Assembly: GCA_023052935.1 (NCBI GenBank)
Contig: CM041294.1
Coordinates: 101,067,616-101,131,615 of the forward strand
Source of the DNA: Piezodorus guildinii
Lineage: Eukaryota > Arthropoda > Insecta > Hemiptera > Pentatomidae
Direction of reading: 5' to 3'
Length of the DNA stretch: 64,000 nucleotides
This document shows positions 21,448 through 32,428 of the stretch, piece by piece. Position 1 is the first letter of the stretch. Every line of letters begins with the position of its first letter. Both the position numbers and the translations under genes were made by a program. Below the pieces are notes generated by a model, which had not been told where the DNA came from, ran no database searches, and saw nothing but the letters and a program-made list of their open reading frames with translations.

Positions 21448-24400
21448 GAAGGGCATGTGGAAAGGAAGCAGTTGTATATTAATATGCCAATTTTATATGA
21501 TTTAAATTTGAATCACAGACGCATTAATCAAACCGCCTTTGAACCCACTAATTAAAACATCATTTTCACTCTCCTCATTGGTTGTTAATCAGCTCTGGAA
21601 GTGGAACTCATTTAATTATAAATGGTCCATTTGCTGCTTTCTCGGTTTCGCATTTAGATTTTCTGCTTTTAATTACGAGAATTCCCCAAATTAAAAGTAC
21701 TTCAAAGCATTTTATGCAACCCGATTCAGGATTTGGAAAGGGAGTTGGCAACTAGTTGCGATACGGTTGGCGAACGGGTTCCCAGGAGAGAAATATAAAA
21801 AAAAAAAAACTGTATCGGCTCTTAAAATATTGGGTTGGATCTGAAAGTGAAAGGGTTTTACGGTGATTATAGGCTATCAAGTAAAATGAAAAAATATATA
21901 TACATATCTGTATAGTTTATTATTATTTTCCTGTTTACATGTAGTAATGGACTTAATTCACGAAAAAAATATAGTGTTTAAAGAAACCACTGAAGATCAT
22001 TATCTCTATTCTAATCACTCCGGGTTAAATCGTACAATCGTGAGTATGAAATCCGTGGAACGATTGAAATTTCATCAGCCCCAAAATCCATTCCGTCGTC
22101 ATTTTTCAGCTATAGTGAGTGGAGCCCTGATAATGACCCACAATGGGTCGAAACGTTCGCGAAAAAATAAATATGTAAAATTATTTAATTGTTTTCTTTC
22201 ATTGTCCGCCACTCAGACTAATTTCCTCCTGGTTTTCGTCATACAGCAACACAGAGCTATATTTTCACATTTGATCGACAACACACGTTGAAATTAGTTT
22301 TCAATTAGTTCTTGAGAAACCTAGAGGGTCTCAGCTCACTGTAAACTTAAGATTTAGAGACGAGAATCAAGTACAGACTTTGGATGATCCTCAAGCAGGA
22401 AGGGAATACCGGACTTATTATTTTCGGTTCTTAATGTTTTTTAATTAAAACGAATATTGCTTCTTTGCGGATCCTTACTTCTTTTATTTATTAGATGGTC
22501 ATAGTGAACTGTCGATTGTAAATAGTTCAACATTTATAGCTCATAATCATGATATACGTTTGATCCAGGAAATCGCGGGTCTAATAAAAATAATCGTGCT
22601 GGTGATGGCAATGTTAGATAATTCTCAATGCTTTTCCTTCTATATTTTCTCATACTGATCTGAATGAGATAATCGACATATTTTTCACTCGGATACTTTG
22701 ATTAAAATACTCAGAAATATTTTATCTTGTGTAAATATTGAAAAGTTGCTTTAGAATATTTCTGATATAGTGGTGGTTGGGAATCATTAACTAATAAAAG
22801 AAATTTCATAAAATATTTATGATCAACTGCTGAGGGAATTCCTCAGTCAGCCACTTCGAAAGCTTCTGGGCAGAGTTGTTTTTTTTTTTTTACTTTAACG
22901 TACGTTACAATCTTTATTCTTATTTATTCATTTTCATTGATTTTTCTACTTATACTACAATAAAACATAAAATTTTAGTTTTCCTTAGCATATCATAGAC
23001 AACCTTGTATAGTGTAAGGTCAACAAAATTAAGTGATATTTTAAATTAAATTGTTCCCGATAACGTTTTTGGTCATAAATGGGTAGCAGAATAATGATAA
23101 AATCGCTCTTAGGCAATCATAGCCACATTAAAATATAATTTCACTCGTCTAGACTCTTTTCCCCTTCTTTTCTAGAATGGTTTTTCTTCGAGCTGTGCGG
23201 CTCTTAAGAGATTATTTCTTCCCCCTCAAAGGCTTATGCTCCAGCGGTGAAAGTGTGGAAGAAATCGAATTGTTCCCCTTTTTGAATGTGGGAAATTGAT
23301 GGAACAGCGAGAAGGGCCATTATGTTTTTAATGAATGTCCCAAAAGTTGATATCTGGTTTAAACTCTTCGGGGAATCGCAGTTTTTTGAAAATTCTTCTT
23401 AATTGATGATTGCTGTTACGTAAAAGCATGGCAGAAACTCGACTTATGAGTTGAGGAAGAGACCGACCTGCATGCCGGAATATCCTCCTTGTTAGTTGAT
23501 GCAGCTGTCACCTCGCAGACAAGATGATGGATGGGAGATAACAGATGGGGCTACTGTCTTCGCCATAATAAATGCCAACCTTCATGCCTAACTCATGCCA
23601 GGTGTACATGAGGCCTCTGGTTCTTTATAATGGTCCTCACTAATCAGCAATCCCATAATGAGCATTTCTTCGTCAACTCTTGTTTTGTGAAAGATACAAT
23701 TCGAGGAGTGTGAAAAGACTTCTTTAGTACACTTTTTGAGATGCTTGTTTGAAGCACACTTACACAATATTACCTCATTATACGAATAATTTAACATGAT
23801 ACTTGGTTACTTACAGATACTTAAGTCCTTCATAAAGATACTTAGCTTAGGAGAAATCTCGAACACGTACTGTTACATCATAATCAGATGTCAGAAAAAT
23901 TATTTCCCATAAAGAGAAAATTGATTCGAAAAACTGAGAGGATTGCCATCATTCACGTATTAGTAACGCTGATAATAGGGTTGGTTTATCGATCGTTGGA
24001 ACTTAGTTCGTGGAAGCTCAACTGTTATGCAAACTATAAGAAGATTGTGAAGATTACAGATGGAGGAGGAGTATTTATTTTTTTTTTTTTTGGGGTTTGC
24101 AAATTTAATATAAATTATAAAATTTTCTTTGTAAACACACCTCAGCAGAAGACCATTTGTTCATTTTGTTGAGCTTAGAATTTATTATTTCATAAGCGGA
24201 ACCGAATTAGGTGGATTGACTAACATTGTGGCAAAAAATGTGGAATGTATCCAATTTTTATTTTAACCCTGCCTTAAGAAGATTTATATATAACTCTTAA
24301 AACGCATTACTGATTTATTATGAATACATAAAATTACTGAATTATATTTAATTCATATTTAGGAATTCTTTATAATCATATAAAACAAAATATTAGCGTC

Positions 24401-25618
24401 TTCCAATAGACTTTAAAAAAAAGACAAAATAAAACATTAAGGATCTTGGTTTTTTTCCCCGCCAATAAACGGTAATATGCGTTATATAGAGGGGATGGGA
24501 TCCGTTAGACGTTCTTTTGATCCTACGACCAATTGCAGGGCAAGAATGGCATAGTGAATGTCCTCACCTGTACTTAAATCTGGAACCGGATGATAAGAAA
24601 TACTATCTAGATTAGTGAGGTGGTAGAATGTATATGATTGTTATAAATGATATTTATATATTTTGATATATATTTATAATAATTATTTAAGTATGTAGAA
24701 AGTTTAATTTTTTGGACCATTGTAAAATCACGTTTTTTATCCCAGGTATAGGATTTCTAATTATTCACAGAGAAGCTCTTATAGTAAAGTTGAATATATC
24801 TGTAGAACATGTTTTTCGATAGTAAATGGACCACGAATTTCTTATTTTATTTAATTTTTTTCGAGTTGCTTTTACCATATATTAGTTGCAGTATTAAAGA
24901 AGAAGAGAGGTGAATCTTATTTTTGGTTAAAATGAATTTAATTTGCACAATAGAAAATGTACGATTATGAATGAATCAGACAAATGTTTACATACTTAAC
25001 TGAATTTTACTAGTAGTTCTAGGCAAAATACTAATATGTAGGCATTTGCATTGGTTTCTGCTATAAAAAATCTGGATATGACTCTTACCTGAAACAATAC
25101 AAAAAAAAATGTTAGTACATCAAATAAATATTTAATAAGATAAATAAATAGTTATGCTAAGATTAAAATATTTTTTTATTTACAAATTTTTATTAATTAC
25201 TTGGAAGTACTAAGGTTTAGATAAACATCGTTGGCTTACCACGGAAGGGCGTGAGGTAGGCTGAACCGTTTGCATAAGGATAGTGAAAGGATGCATGTCT
25301 TAAACGGATCGCTACGGGTCAAGGAAACGAGAGCAGGGAGTGGACATGGTGGAGATCTGCTCTATTAGTTGATAGAGGTCGTCATCTTGACAAGTACAGG
25401 AAAATAAGATTGCATTAACAATTTAAATCAGATCGTGTTTGTCAAGATATTCCGGATAATTGCTTTTAGGTGTCTCAGAACTTAATAAAAACATTAAAGT
25501 CGACTTACGATGGTTTACATGATAGCTCAATTAATATTTGTATTTTCGTATAATGATGGACAACAGTATGGTAAATCAAAATGGAGATGGTCGAAATAAT
25601 AAAAACCTGTTAAAGGTC
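21448..25618. other. Spacer, no supported gene
   Basis: Apart from the hammerhead-like motif at 22127-22155, nothing is recognised. Frames at 21947-22291 and 23888-24172 are short, without known motifs. A and T runs are common. Confidence 0.5.
22127..22155 (+). ncRNA. Hammerhead-like CTGA/stem/GAAA motif, copy 1
   Basis: The sequence reads CTGATAAT, GACCC, loop ACAAT, GGGTC, GAAACG. The 5-bp stem is perfect and is flanked by the CUGA and GAAA strands in the order found in a hammerhead ribozyme core. The conserved G after CTGAT is A here, and the stem start is offset, so catalysis is doubtful. It matches the motif at 43558-43587 and is more likely an end signature of a retroelement family. 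Confidence 0.4.
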
Positions 25619-25735
25619 AACGTTTTGGATTCACATTGCAGGCCTTCATCAGGGTACAGTTGCCCAAGGTAGGAAGTCTCTGCTTGAATAGGATTGAGTT
25701 GCCCTGATGAAGACCTTCAATGTCGGCCGAAACAT
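25619..25735. repeat. Inverted pair of hammerhead-like retroelement end motifs
   Basis: The minus-strand motif at 25620-25654 reads CCCTGATGAAGGCCTGCAAT, then a decayed GTGAATCCAAAACG. The plus-strand motif at 25702-25735 reads CCCTGATGAAGACC, then TTCAATGTCGGCCGAAAC. They face each other across about 47 bases and would fold as a large hairpin. The same motif recurs in four other places in this window. Confidence 0.6.
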
Positions 25736-27942
25736 TACAACTGTTCCGTTTCCGAATGCAAGTCAAGTTATATCCTCATAAAAAGAATTGTTTTTTTCTC
25801 CAGACCCTACGAGTTCTTAACGCAAGATCAGCTGGGACTGTAATTTCGTACATTTCCCTACTTACTTCTTCACAGTTCGAGAGATGATTGCGGAGCTTCG
25901 GGTTTCGAAGATGAGACAAAAGAAGAAAGGACAAATGATCCTTCCATTTGTACATTGGAAAGGATGGAGATCCTGTAACGAGGGAAAATATCGTTTCTCT
26001 TTTGTTGGGCTGTGGACGTACCATGTTTCACTATCGGCGATAGCTCAATGCCAAGCCATTAGCCCCTCTTTGCTATCGGCTTTCGGGATGTTGGAGCTTC
26101 AACTGCAGCTTCGTTAGCGGATTCATTGAACTCTTTCACTGGTTCATGATGATTAATTGTTGCCAAGCAGTCTTCGTCGAGTAGGTATTTTTGGCTTGAT
26201 AGTTAATCACGAATACAGTAGAAGTATCCTTCGGATACTTTTATTTGGTCTTAAAAAAGGAGAAGTTAATATTTTCTTTATATGAATATTGCTCAGGGTT
26301 CTAAGTATACAAAACCGTAAAAGCTTAAGGAAGTTTCATTTGTTTTTAAAATATAAATGAGCTCTTTTTCCTTCCAATATGTTTTGTTTAATTAAAACGC
26401 TTTTTAAAAATATCCGATGTCTATATTTGGGGGTCTTGTTCTCAGTATCAAGACAAAAATATATTGTCAACATTCTTATATTTAAATTATTGGTATAATT
26501 TAATTCTTATATAAAAATTACTTCTTACTTTTGTGTCATGATTAATATTTATATAGTAATTTTGCTGTGAGTCATTAAAAGTCTGTATTAAATTTATTAT
26601 TATATAATTGCTCTATTTAAATCCTATAATTGGTTATATGTTGTTATTATGATAAAATATTAAAAAATAAATTTCTGTTTTTTGTTTGATGGATTTTTAT
26701 TGGAGTTTTTGCTCTTTATAAGTACAAATAAAAAAATTAAAATATAGTTTCTTTTTTATTTCGTTGATTAAAGTAAAAAGAATCTAGTGTAATTTAAATT
26801 TGTATTTAAAATATTGCATGTCGTCTCTGAAGGTGATGGTTGACACTACAAAACGAGATCTTTATTAACTTATTTAAAAAAAAAATTTAGTTTTTTGTTC
26901 GATGTTTTATGATTGATTAGTTACTAAACAGGTTCAAGTTTAGAAATATTAACGTATTTCTAAAAATAAAAAAAATGAGTTTTCAATGAAATTCGCTCCT
27001 ACCCTGACAGGCAGCATTAGTAACGATCCATTATACAAGACCGGTTCAGCAAGTGGGAATAAAAGAACGAATCGTATCAGGATTGGGAAGCGATGCACCT
27101 ATAAGAGATAATCCGCTAAGGAGGCGTGTAATCATATGGTTTTAGAATCGATAGCTCCCTTTGTAACGACGATTTTACGCCGCGTTGGCTTCGTCTTTAG
27201 TCTACGGGCTCGTCTATCGGGCTCTTGACCAACTATCTGACGAAGGAGGCGTGATCTCGTCCTAGCCGTTGTTCGTAGAGTCAGACAATGGCGACAAATG
27301 AGAGGATCGGCAAGTAGTTTCCTAATTTCTTGCCAAAAATTCGCCGAAATTCATTCTGCAAAGGAACGATTCTACACGCTATCTTTTTAATAGTATAGTT
27401 TTTCTTCGTCGTGCGCTAAGCGTGTAATTCGAGAAACTACAATATATTCGTTATATTTTTACTGTACGGAAAAATCTTGAGATTTATCAGGTACGTCCTC
27501 AAATCACTCCGTTTTTACGATGTTTGAGAGGTTTGGTCCCGTTGTATAATTGGTGACGTAACGGTACGGATCCTCAGGTGGTCTCCATATATGGTGAGGA
27601 GTTCTATCTCGTAACCTGTTTATTGGCCGCTGATAACGTTATCGAGCCAATTAGGGTTTTACGTAATTCGTGTCGCACGATTTGTATTGGTTTAATCTTC
27701 CATTTACTAAACCGTCTTTTATTTTTATTCTAGAATTTCATAGGTGTATCTGACTAAATTATTTTAATTTTACTTAAGTTTAAACGTATTTCTCTCCGAT
27801 TGGCATAACGACTTATACTAAATGTAAATATCTGCATATTATCCTAAATGATATCGCAAAATATATAAATGATCTATTGCTTATATTGACTCTATCACGA
27901 TAATTTTGTTTACCAACTTTTTTTTATTTTTCAACTATTTAC
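25736..27942. other. Spacer, no supported gene
   Basis: Patches near 25790-26120 and 27000-27680 are more balanced in composition. Neither shows a domain or consistent splice signals. The remainder is A+T-rich. Confidence 0.5.
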
Positions 27943-27955
27943 AAAAAAGAATATT

Positions 27956-28615
27956 GCAGTCACGAGCAGCAGCTCCAATGCCAGTACGGCTCTCAAACAG
28001 TCCCAAAGTGCCTGTCAAAAAATAGCTTTAGAGCTAAAGTGGCTAAACATAGAAATTAATCCTGACAAAACAAAGGCTATTGTTTATTCGTTCCAGAAAG
28101 GTAAGAAAAAACTTCCTTCAGGATTTAATCTCAATAATTGCCAAATTAAACTGTCTAAAAATATTGTATATCTTGGAATCACGTTTGACAGACACTTAAA
28201 ATTTTCAGTCCACTTTTCTAAAAAAATTAAATCTGTAAGGCGAAAAATGTTTAGGCTTAACCATTTGATTTCATCTCCAAGTATATCTCTGCGACTAAAA
28301 GCGATGATATACAAAACAATTCTTCGTCCCTCACTGTTGTATGGCTCACAACTTTTTCCACACGTGGCGAAATCAACGGAAAAAAATGTCCAGGCATTTC
28401 AAAACGGCATTCTAAGAAGAATCGCAAAAGGTACGATATTCCAAAGAGTAAAAACAAAGAAATTACATGAAGAGATGAAAATGCCAACAATTAAAAACTT
28501 TATGAGTGAGAGGAATTTAAAGTTTTTCGAATCAACGAAATTTGTAAATAATCCTATATTTAATCAACTAAAACCCCCAGGAATACCTCAGCGATGGCAG
28601 AAACTCAACAAATAA
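27956..28615 (+). CDS. C-terminal part of a LINE reverse transcriptase (219 codons, no start)
   Basis: The frame is open from the 5' truncation point to TAA, and covers the end of the palm, the thumb and the C-terminal region of a Jockey-like reverse transcriptase. The catalytic aspartates lie upstream of the break and are absent. There is no promoter or natural start codon; the first internal Met gives only a fragment. It is listed as coding because no stop or indel is present, but a functional product is not expected. Confidence 0.75.
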   Translation, partial: AVTSSSSNASTALKQSQSACQKIALELKWLNIEINPDKTKAIVYSFQKGKKKLPSGFNLNNCQIKLSKNIVYLGITFDRHLKFSVHFSKKIKSVRRKMFRLNHLISSPSISLRLKAMIYKTILRPSLLYGSQLFPHVAKSTEKNVQAFQNGILRRIAKGTIFQRVKTKKLHEEMKMPTIKNFMSERNLKFFESTKFVNNPIFNQLKPPGIPQRWQKLNK

Positions 28616-28792
28616 ATAAATTAGTTTAAGTTTTAGTTGTAAGGCCGAAACAAACTAGAAGGTGAGCCCCATCACCTGAATTATTATTCATAATGTTATT
28701 ACTATCCAGAAGTTACGATAAAGAGTTGCAACTCCTTAAAATGCACGATTGCAGAAAAAGGAGAACTTACCAGCATTGCAGGAGCTTAGAAG

Positions 28793-28851
<59 letters not shown>
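28793..28851 (+). repeat. Poly(A) tail, 59 bases
   Basis: Uninterrupted A run at the 3' end of the LINE insertion; the last six bases are shared with the target-site duplication. Confidence 0.95.
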
Positions 28852-28853
<2 letters not shown>

Positions 28854-28985
28854 ATATCAGAAAAAGGCAATTTGAGATTGACTAAATGGTGAATGAAAGT
28901 ATAACCCCAGAAGATTTAATTTATGATATTGGGGAAAAATATAGATTTGTAAAGCTCCCCTTGTAGGGTCAATCAATATGGTGTA

Positions 28986-28987
<2 letters not shown>

Positions 28988-29037
<50 letters not shown>

Positions 29038-29040
29038 AAT
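28988..29040. repeat. (TA)n then (ATA)n microsatellite at the RTE 3' end
   Basis: TA dinucleotides followed by ATA triplets directly abut the stop codon region of the minus-strand RTE fragment. RTE-type LINEs characteristically end in short tandem repeats rather than poly(A). Confidence 0.85.
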
Positions 29041-29472
29041 AGGCTTAGCGAACCCGAAGGTTCGATGCCGATACCACCAAATTCCGCCTACACAGAATCG
29101 TCCAATGCTCACCATTCAAGCCCAAGCTCCCGAGATCAGCCTTAACGCAATCCTCCCATCTCCGCTTCGGCCTACCTTTCGGACGCCTACCAGTCGGTTC
29201 AGCGAATACCAACTTTCTCGGAATCCGTTCCTCACTAAGCTCAACAACTTTACGCGCCCATTTGAGTCTCCGCGATGCTATCAACTCAATTATATTCACA
29301 GGGTACAAACTCCGCAATTCCGCGTTGTGCAACCTTCTAAACTCCCAGTGGCCTCATCTCTCTTCGGACCAAATATTTTACGCAGTACCTTATTCTCGAA
29401 AACCTTAAGCCGTTGTTCATCCTTTAAAGTAAGCGGCCACGTTTCACATCCGTAAAGAACCGTTGGAAGAAT
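29041..29472 (-). pseudogene. RTE-like LINE C-terminal fragment with one frameshift
   Basis: On the minus strand this gives the well-known arthropod RTE-type ending: TVLYGCETWPLTLKDEQRLK, then KVLRKIFGPKRDE, then (after a one-base frame change near 29341-29350) RRLHNAELRSLYPVNI, then RRLKWARKVVEL and GRRPKGRPKRRWEDCVKADL, ending at TAA 29043-29045. The 3' UTR is only a few bases before the microsatellite. The frame change plus 5' truncation make it a pseudogene. The fragment is G+C-richer than its surroundings. Confidence 0.85.
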
Positions 29473-29480
29473 AATAGTTT

Positions 29481-29530
29481 TATATATATATATATATATT
29501 ATATATATATATTTAATAATATATATATAT

Positions 29531-29588
<58 letters not shown>
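29481..29588. repeat. (TA)n microsatellite
   Basis: Over 100 bases of TA-rich dinucleotide repeat beyond the 5' end of the RTE fragment. With the TA run on its other side, this suggests that the element inserted into a pre-existing TA tract. Confidence 0.9.
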
Positions 29589-29591
<3 letters not shown>

Positions 29592-31089
29592 CACTATGTT
29601 TTTTACAATAAATTTAAAGATCACTAACAATGTAAAAATAATAGTTTAAAATTAAATATGCTAATAGTACGAAAATGTTTTGCATCTAATTTTTCTGATT
29701 CTTTCTCCCTCTCTCTAATGAAAAATAAAAATACTTTGGAACAATGAGTTTTATTCCACGTAATGGAAGATCTATGCATGTGTACTGACCTCTCACATGT
29801 ATGAGAAGTCTTCACCACGTGCTTTGAATACGTAATGCGCTTATAGTCAGAAACCAAATATCAAACGTTATGATGGTAAATTAATTAGCTTTATTAGTTG
29901 TTACAATAAATCCTAATGTTCATTTTAAACTTTTACGAGTGTCTGGAAGAAGCTATTATCCAAGGTTATCTTACCTGTTTTTTTTGTTTTTTTTTAATAA
30001 TGTTTAACATTTATTTTAGGAGTCCGACGTTTTTGCGTTGAATGAGTACCTGTTCTCAGGCTTATTTCACCTCATCACCCATAGTTTCATCACAGTCTTC
30101 TTCAGGAACTATAAAATTGACGGAACGCATGACAGGAATAAAAAATAAATTAATCTTGCAAAACGATGATTTTATTTAGGCGTAAAGACGAAACCTATTA
30201 ATGACACGTCTTTGTGTGTTCGTTGCTTCATATTTCTATTCCCTTTACTCCTTTTGAAATAGTCATTTTCCATGAGAAGAAACGAAATGGTGGGTGAAGC
30301 GACTCTTATTGGATTTGTTCTCGATTTCTTGGTATTATTTAGGATATGAAACAAGTCAATTTTATCTATCTTTATTTATAACAAATGACCCTCAAGAACA
30401 AAAATTTGTTAACAAGTCCTATTTGGTATATATTTTATCAATTTGTAATTACTTGTTATTTTTTGAAACCGAGCTTGTCCTTGCTTTGATATAAGAATAA
30501 TTTTGGGTGATTCCAACGCTCAAGTTGGCCAAGAACCAGAGTTGGGGCATACCATCAGCAAACACAGCATGCATGCTAGAAAAAATGATAATGGCGATTT
30601 TCGCTAATTTCGCTAATGATTAATGTCGCTGTATCAGTTCGCTAGTGGTTCTTTTTCCTTACAAAGAAAACAATAAACAAACGTGGTTTTAATTAAAAAT
30701 AAAACTAATTTATTTCAGTTGTTTAAGGCGAGAAAACTCCCATAAGATAGTAAAACCAAAAAACTTTAATAAACTAATTTTTTTTTTTAGAAAATAATTT
30801 TTATTCTGGGGACAGAGTTCCGTAAGAACAGCAAATGTATACAACTAAGGTATACGATATATCTGGCTAAAAAACCAATTGATCATGATTAATTCTACAA
30901 TGGTGTAAGAAGTAAGAAAAAAAAATCTATATTATAAAACAAAAAAATAAAATAAATAAACTTCTTCAGATACCTAAATTTGTTGAACAAAACTAAATTT
31001 AAATTTAATTGATAAATTAAGTTAGGTATTAGCAATAAATAATATTTCTTTTTAATATTCAAAATCTGATAGTTGATATAAAATGTCAT
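29589..31089. other. Spacer, nothing recognised
   Basis: A+T-rich sequence without coding, RNA or repeat signals that I can support. Confidence 0.5.
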
Positions 31090-31510
31090 TGCTCTTGAGC
31101 GTCTGTTGGGGGATACAGGAGGTATTGGAACAGTTGGGACTTGGATGATGATAGACAAGCATCATGGCGGATATGAGTAGGTAGGGAATTCCAGAGATTA
31201 GCAGAGCGGACAAGAAAGGAATGATCAAAAATTGTTGTTCTATGGGTAGGAATGTAAAGATCAAAATATTAATTTATTTTATTACAAAAAAGGTTAAAAT
31301 AAAATAGGTTATATGTAGCTGAAAAACCAGTAAAATGCTGTCTTATTTTTCTCGATATTATTTCAGCATACGTATTTACCAAGATACCACGGATTAAAAC
31401 AAGAAAGCTCGAAGAAAAGTTTATATAATGTTGACATTGACAGCGCGGGGGTCTTGGAAACTTTATTGTCCATGGTTCTATTGCATCTAATAAAGATAAA
31501 TATGGTTCTA
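31090..31510 (-). pseudogene. Decayed LINE reverse transcriptase 3' end
   Basis: On the minus strand around 31095-31270 one frame reads YIPTHRTTIFDHSFLVRSAN, then LWNSLPTHIRHDACLSSSKS. This fits the conserved R.....SF..R....WNSLP..IR....L..FK ending of several insect LINE polymerases. Upstream (31300-31500) a frame with LVLIRGILVNTYAEI and KIRQHFTGF resembles the preceding thumb region. Frames are broken between the blocks. Confidence 0.5.
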
Positions 31511-31914
31511 TTGTCATTGTGTAACATTGCTCAAAGTGAAATTCGTGGGTATATTTGTTTATTTTTTTTGTTACCGCGGGGGTTAGATAAATATCTTGAA
31601 CGAAATGTGTTAAATAACTCACAGTCAATCTGATGGAAAATTGCTTTCAACTCTGTTCCACTCGTACGGAAACTTTTGGGACCTAAATATCAGAAAAAAA
31701 GAACTCTCTTGTTCCATATATATTATTTATTATTGAATAATATAGGTATACGATTTTAATGATATGCCAATCAAATCATGATGTCATTTAATTCACAATT
31801 ATCCAGAATTTATTTCAAAATTAAAAACAATCAAAATAATCATTGAAAAATATATAACATTTGTATTTTTTTTTACATAATTATCAAAACTTAAAATATA
31901 AACTAAACACTTAC
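31511..31914. other. Spacer, nothing recognised
   Basis: A+T-rich, with no gene or repeat identified. Confidence 0.5.
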
Positions 31915-32428
31915 ACTTACCTACTGAAGCCCATTTGGACTTAGGCCTCACATATACACGGGACCGCCAAAAAGACACACATACGCAAAATTCAAATTTT
32001 TCAATCCAAAATTCAGAACTATTACAAACTCAGCATGGTACGTAAGCAACACTACTTTACTTACAGACCTCCACATGCCAACAGTCAACAAACAGATTCG
32101 GACCCTCTACAAACGTTTTCACCACAACTTACACGGATATACTAACAATCTAATACGAAGCATGGCCACTAGTAACATGCCGGACAATACTCGCAGAAGA
32201 CTGAAGAGAAGTTGGATGAGGGACCTTCTAAGCTACATCGGTAATAGGAAGCACGCCAGGAAGAGGTGCCGCTGGGCATTTTCTCACCATCATGCCTACC
32301 ACGCCTTCTATCATTCCTTCATCATCACATTCGCTGATTGTCATAATTTATTGACAGGTGAGAATGAAAAAAATTTGAAGATAAAAAAAAAAAAAGTAAT
32401 GGACTTTATTATATTTTTTAAGGAGTGA
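31915..32428 (+). pseudogene. Jockey-like LINE 3' end, second subfamily
   Basis: From about 31990 to the stop near 32426 one frame gives TITNSAWYVSNTTLLTDLHM, then PTVNKQIRTLYKRFHHNLH, then RRRLKRSWMRDLL. This is the standard Jockey-clade ending (APWYVSN..L..DL..PTV...I......). The upstream PIWTYG-like block is frame-shifted. A related piece is at 60235-60370. It is 5' truncated, so non-functional. Confidence 0.75.

Larger units (their letters stand above)
27943..28857 (+). mobile_element. 5'-truncated Jockey-like LINE with 59-base poly(A) and target-site duplication
   Basis: AAAAAAGAATAT occurs at 27943-27954 and again at 28846-28857, bracketing the insertion. The body starts within the reverse transcriptase just after the catalytic Y/F-A-D-D motif (it reads IAVTSSSSNAS) and runs uninterrupted to TAA at 28613-28615. 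Visible signatures include WLNIEINPDKTKAIVYSFQ, YLGITFDRHLKF and RPSLLYGSQLF. A 3' UTR of about 177 bases ends in a run of A from 28793 to 28851. The intact frame, long pure A tail and clean duplication indicate a recent insertion by target-primed reverse transcription. It cannot be autonomous. Confidence 0.9.

Noticed and set aside
28693..28875. Poly-lysine open frame
   Set aside because: It is a reading of the LINE poly(A) tail.
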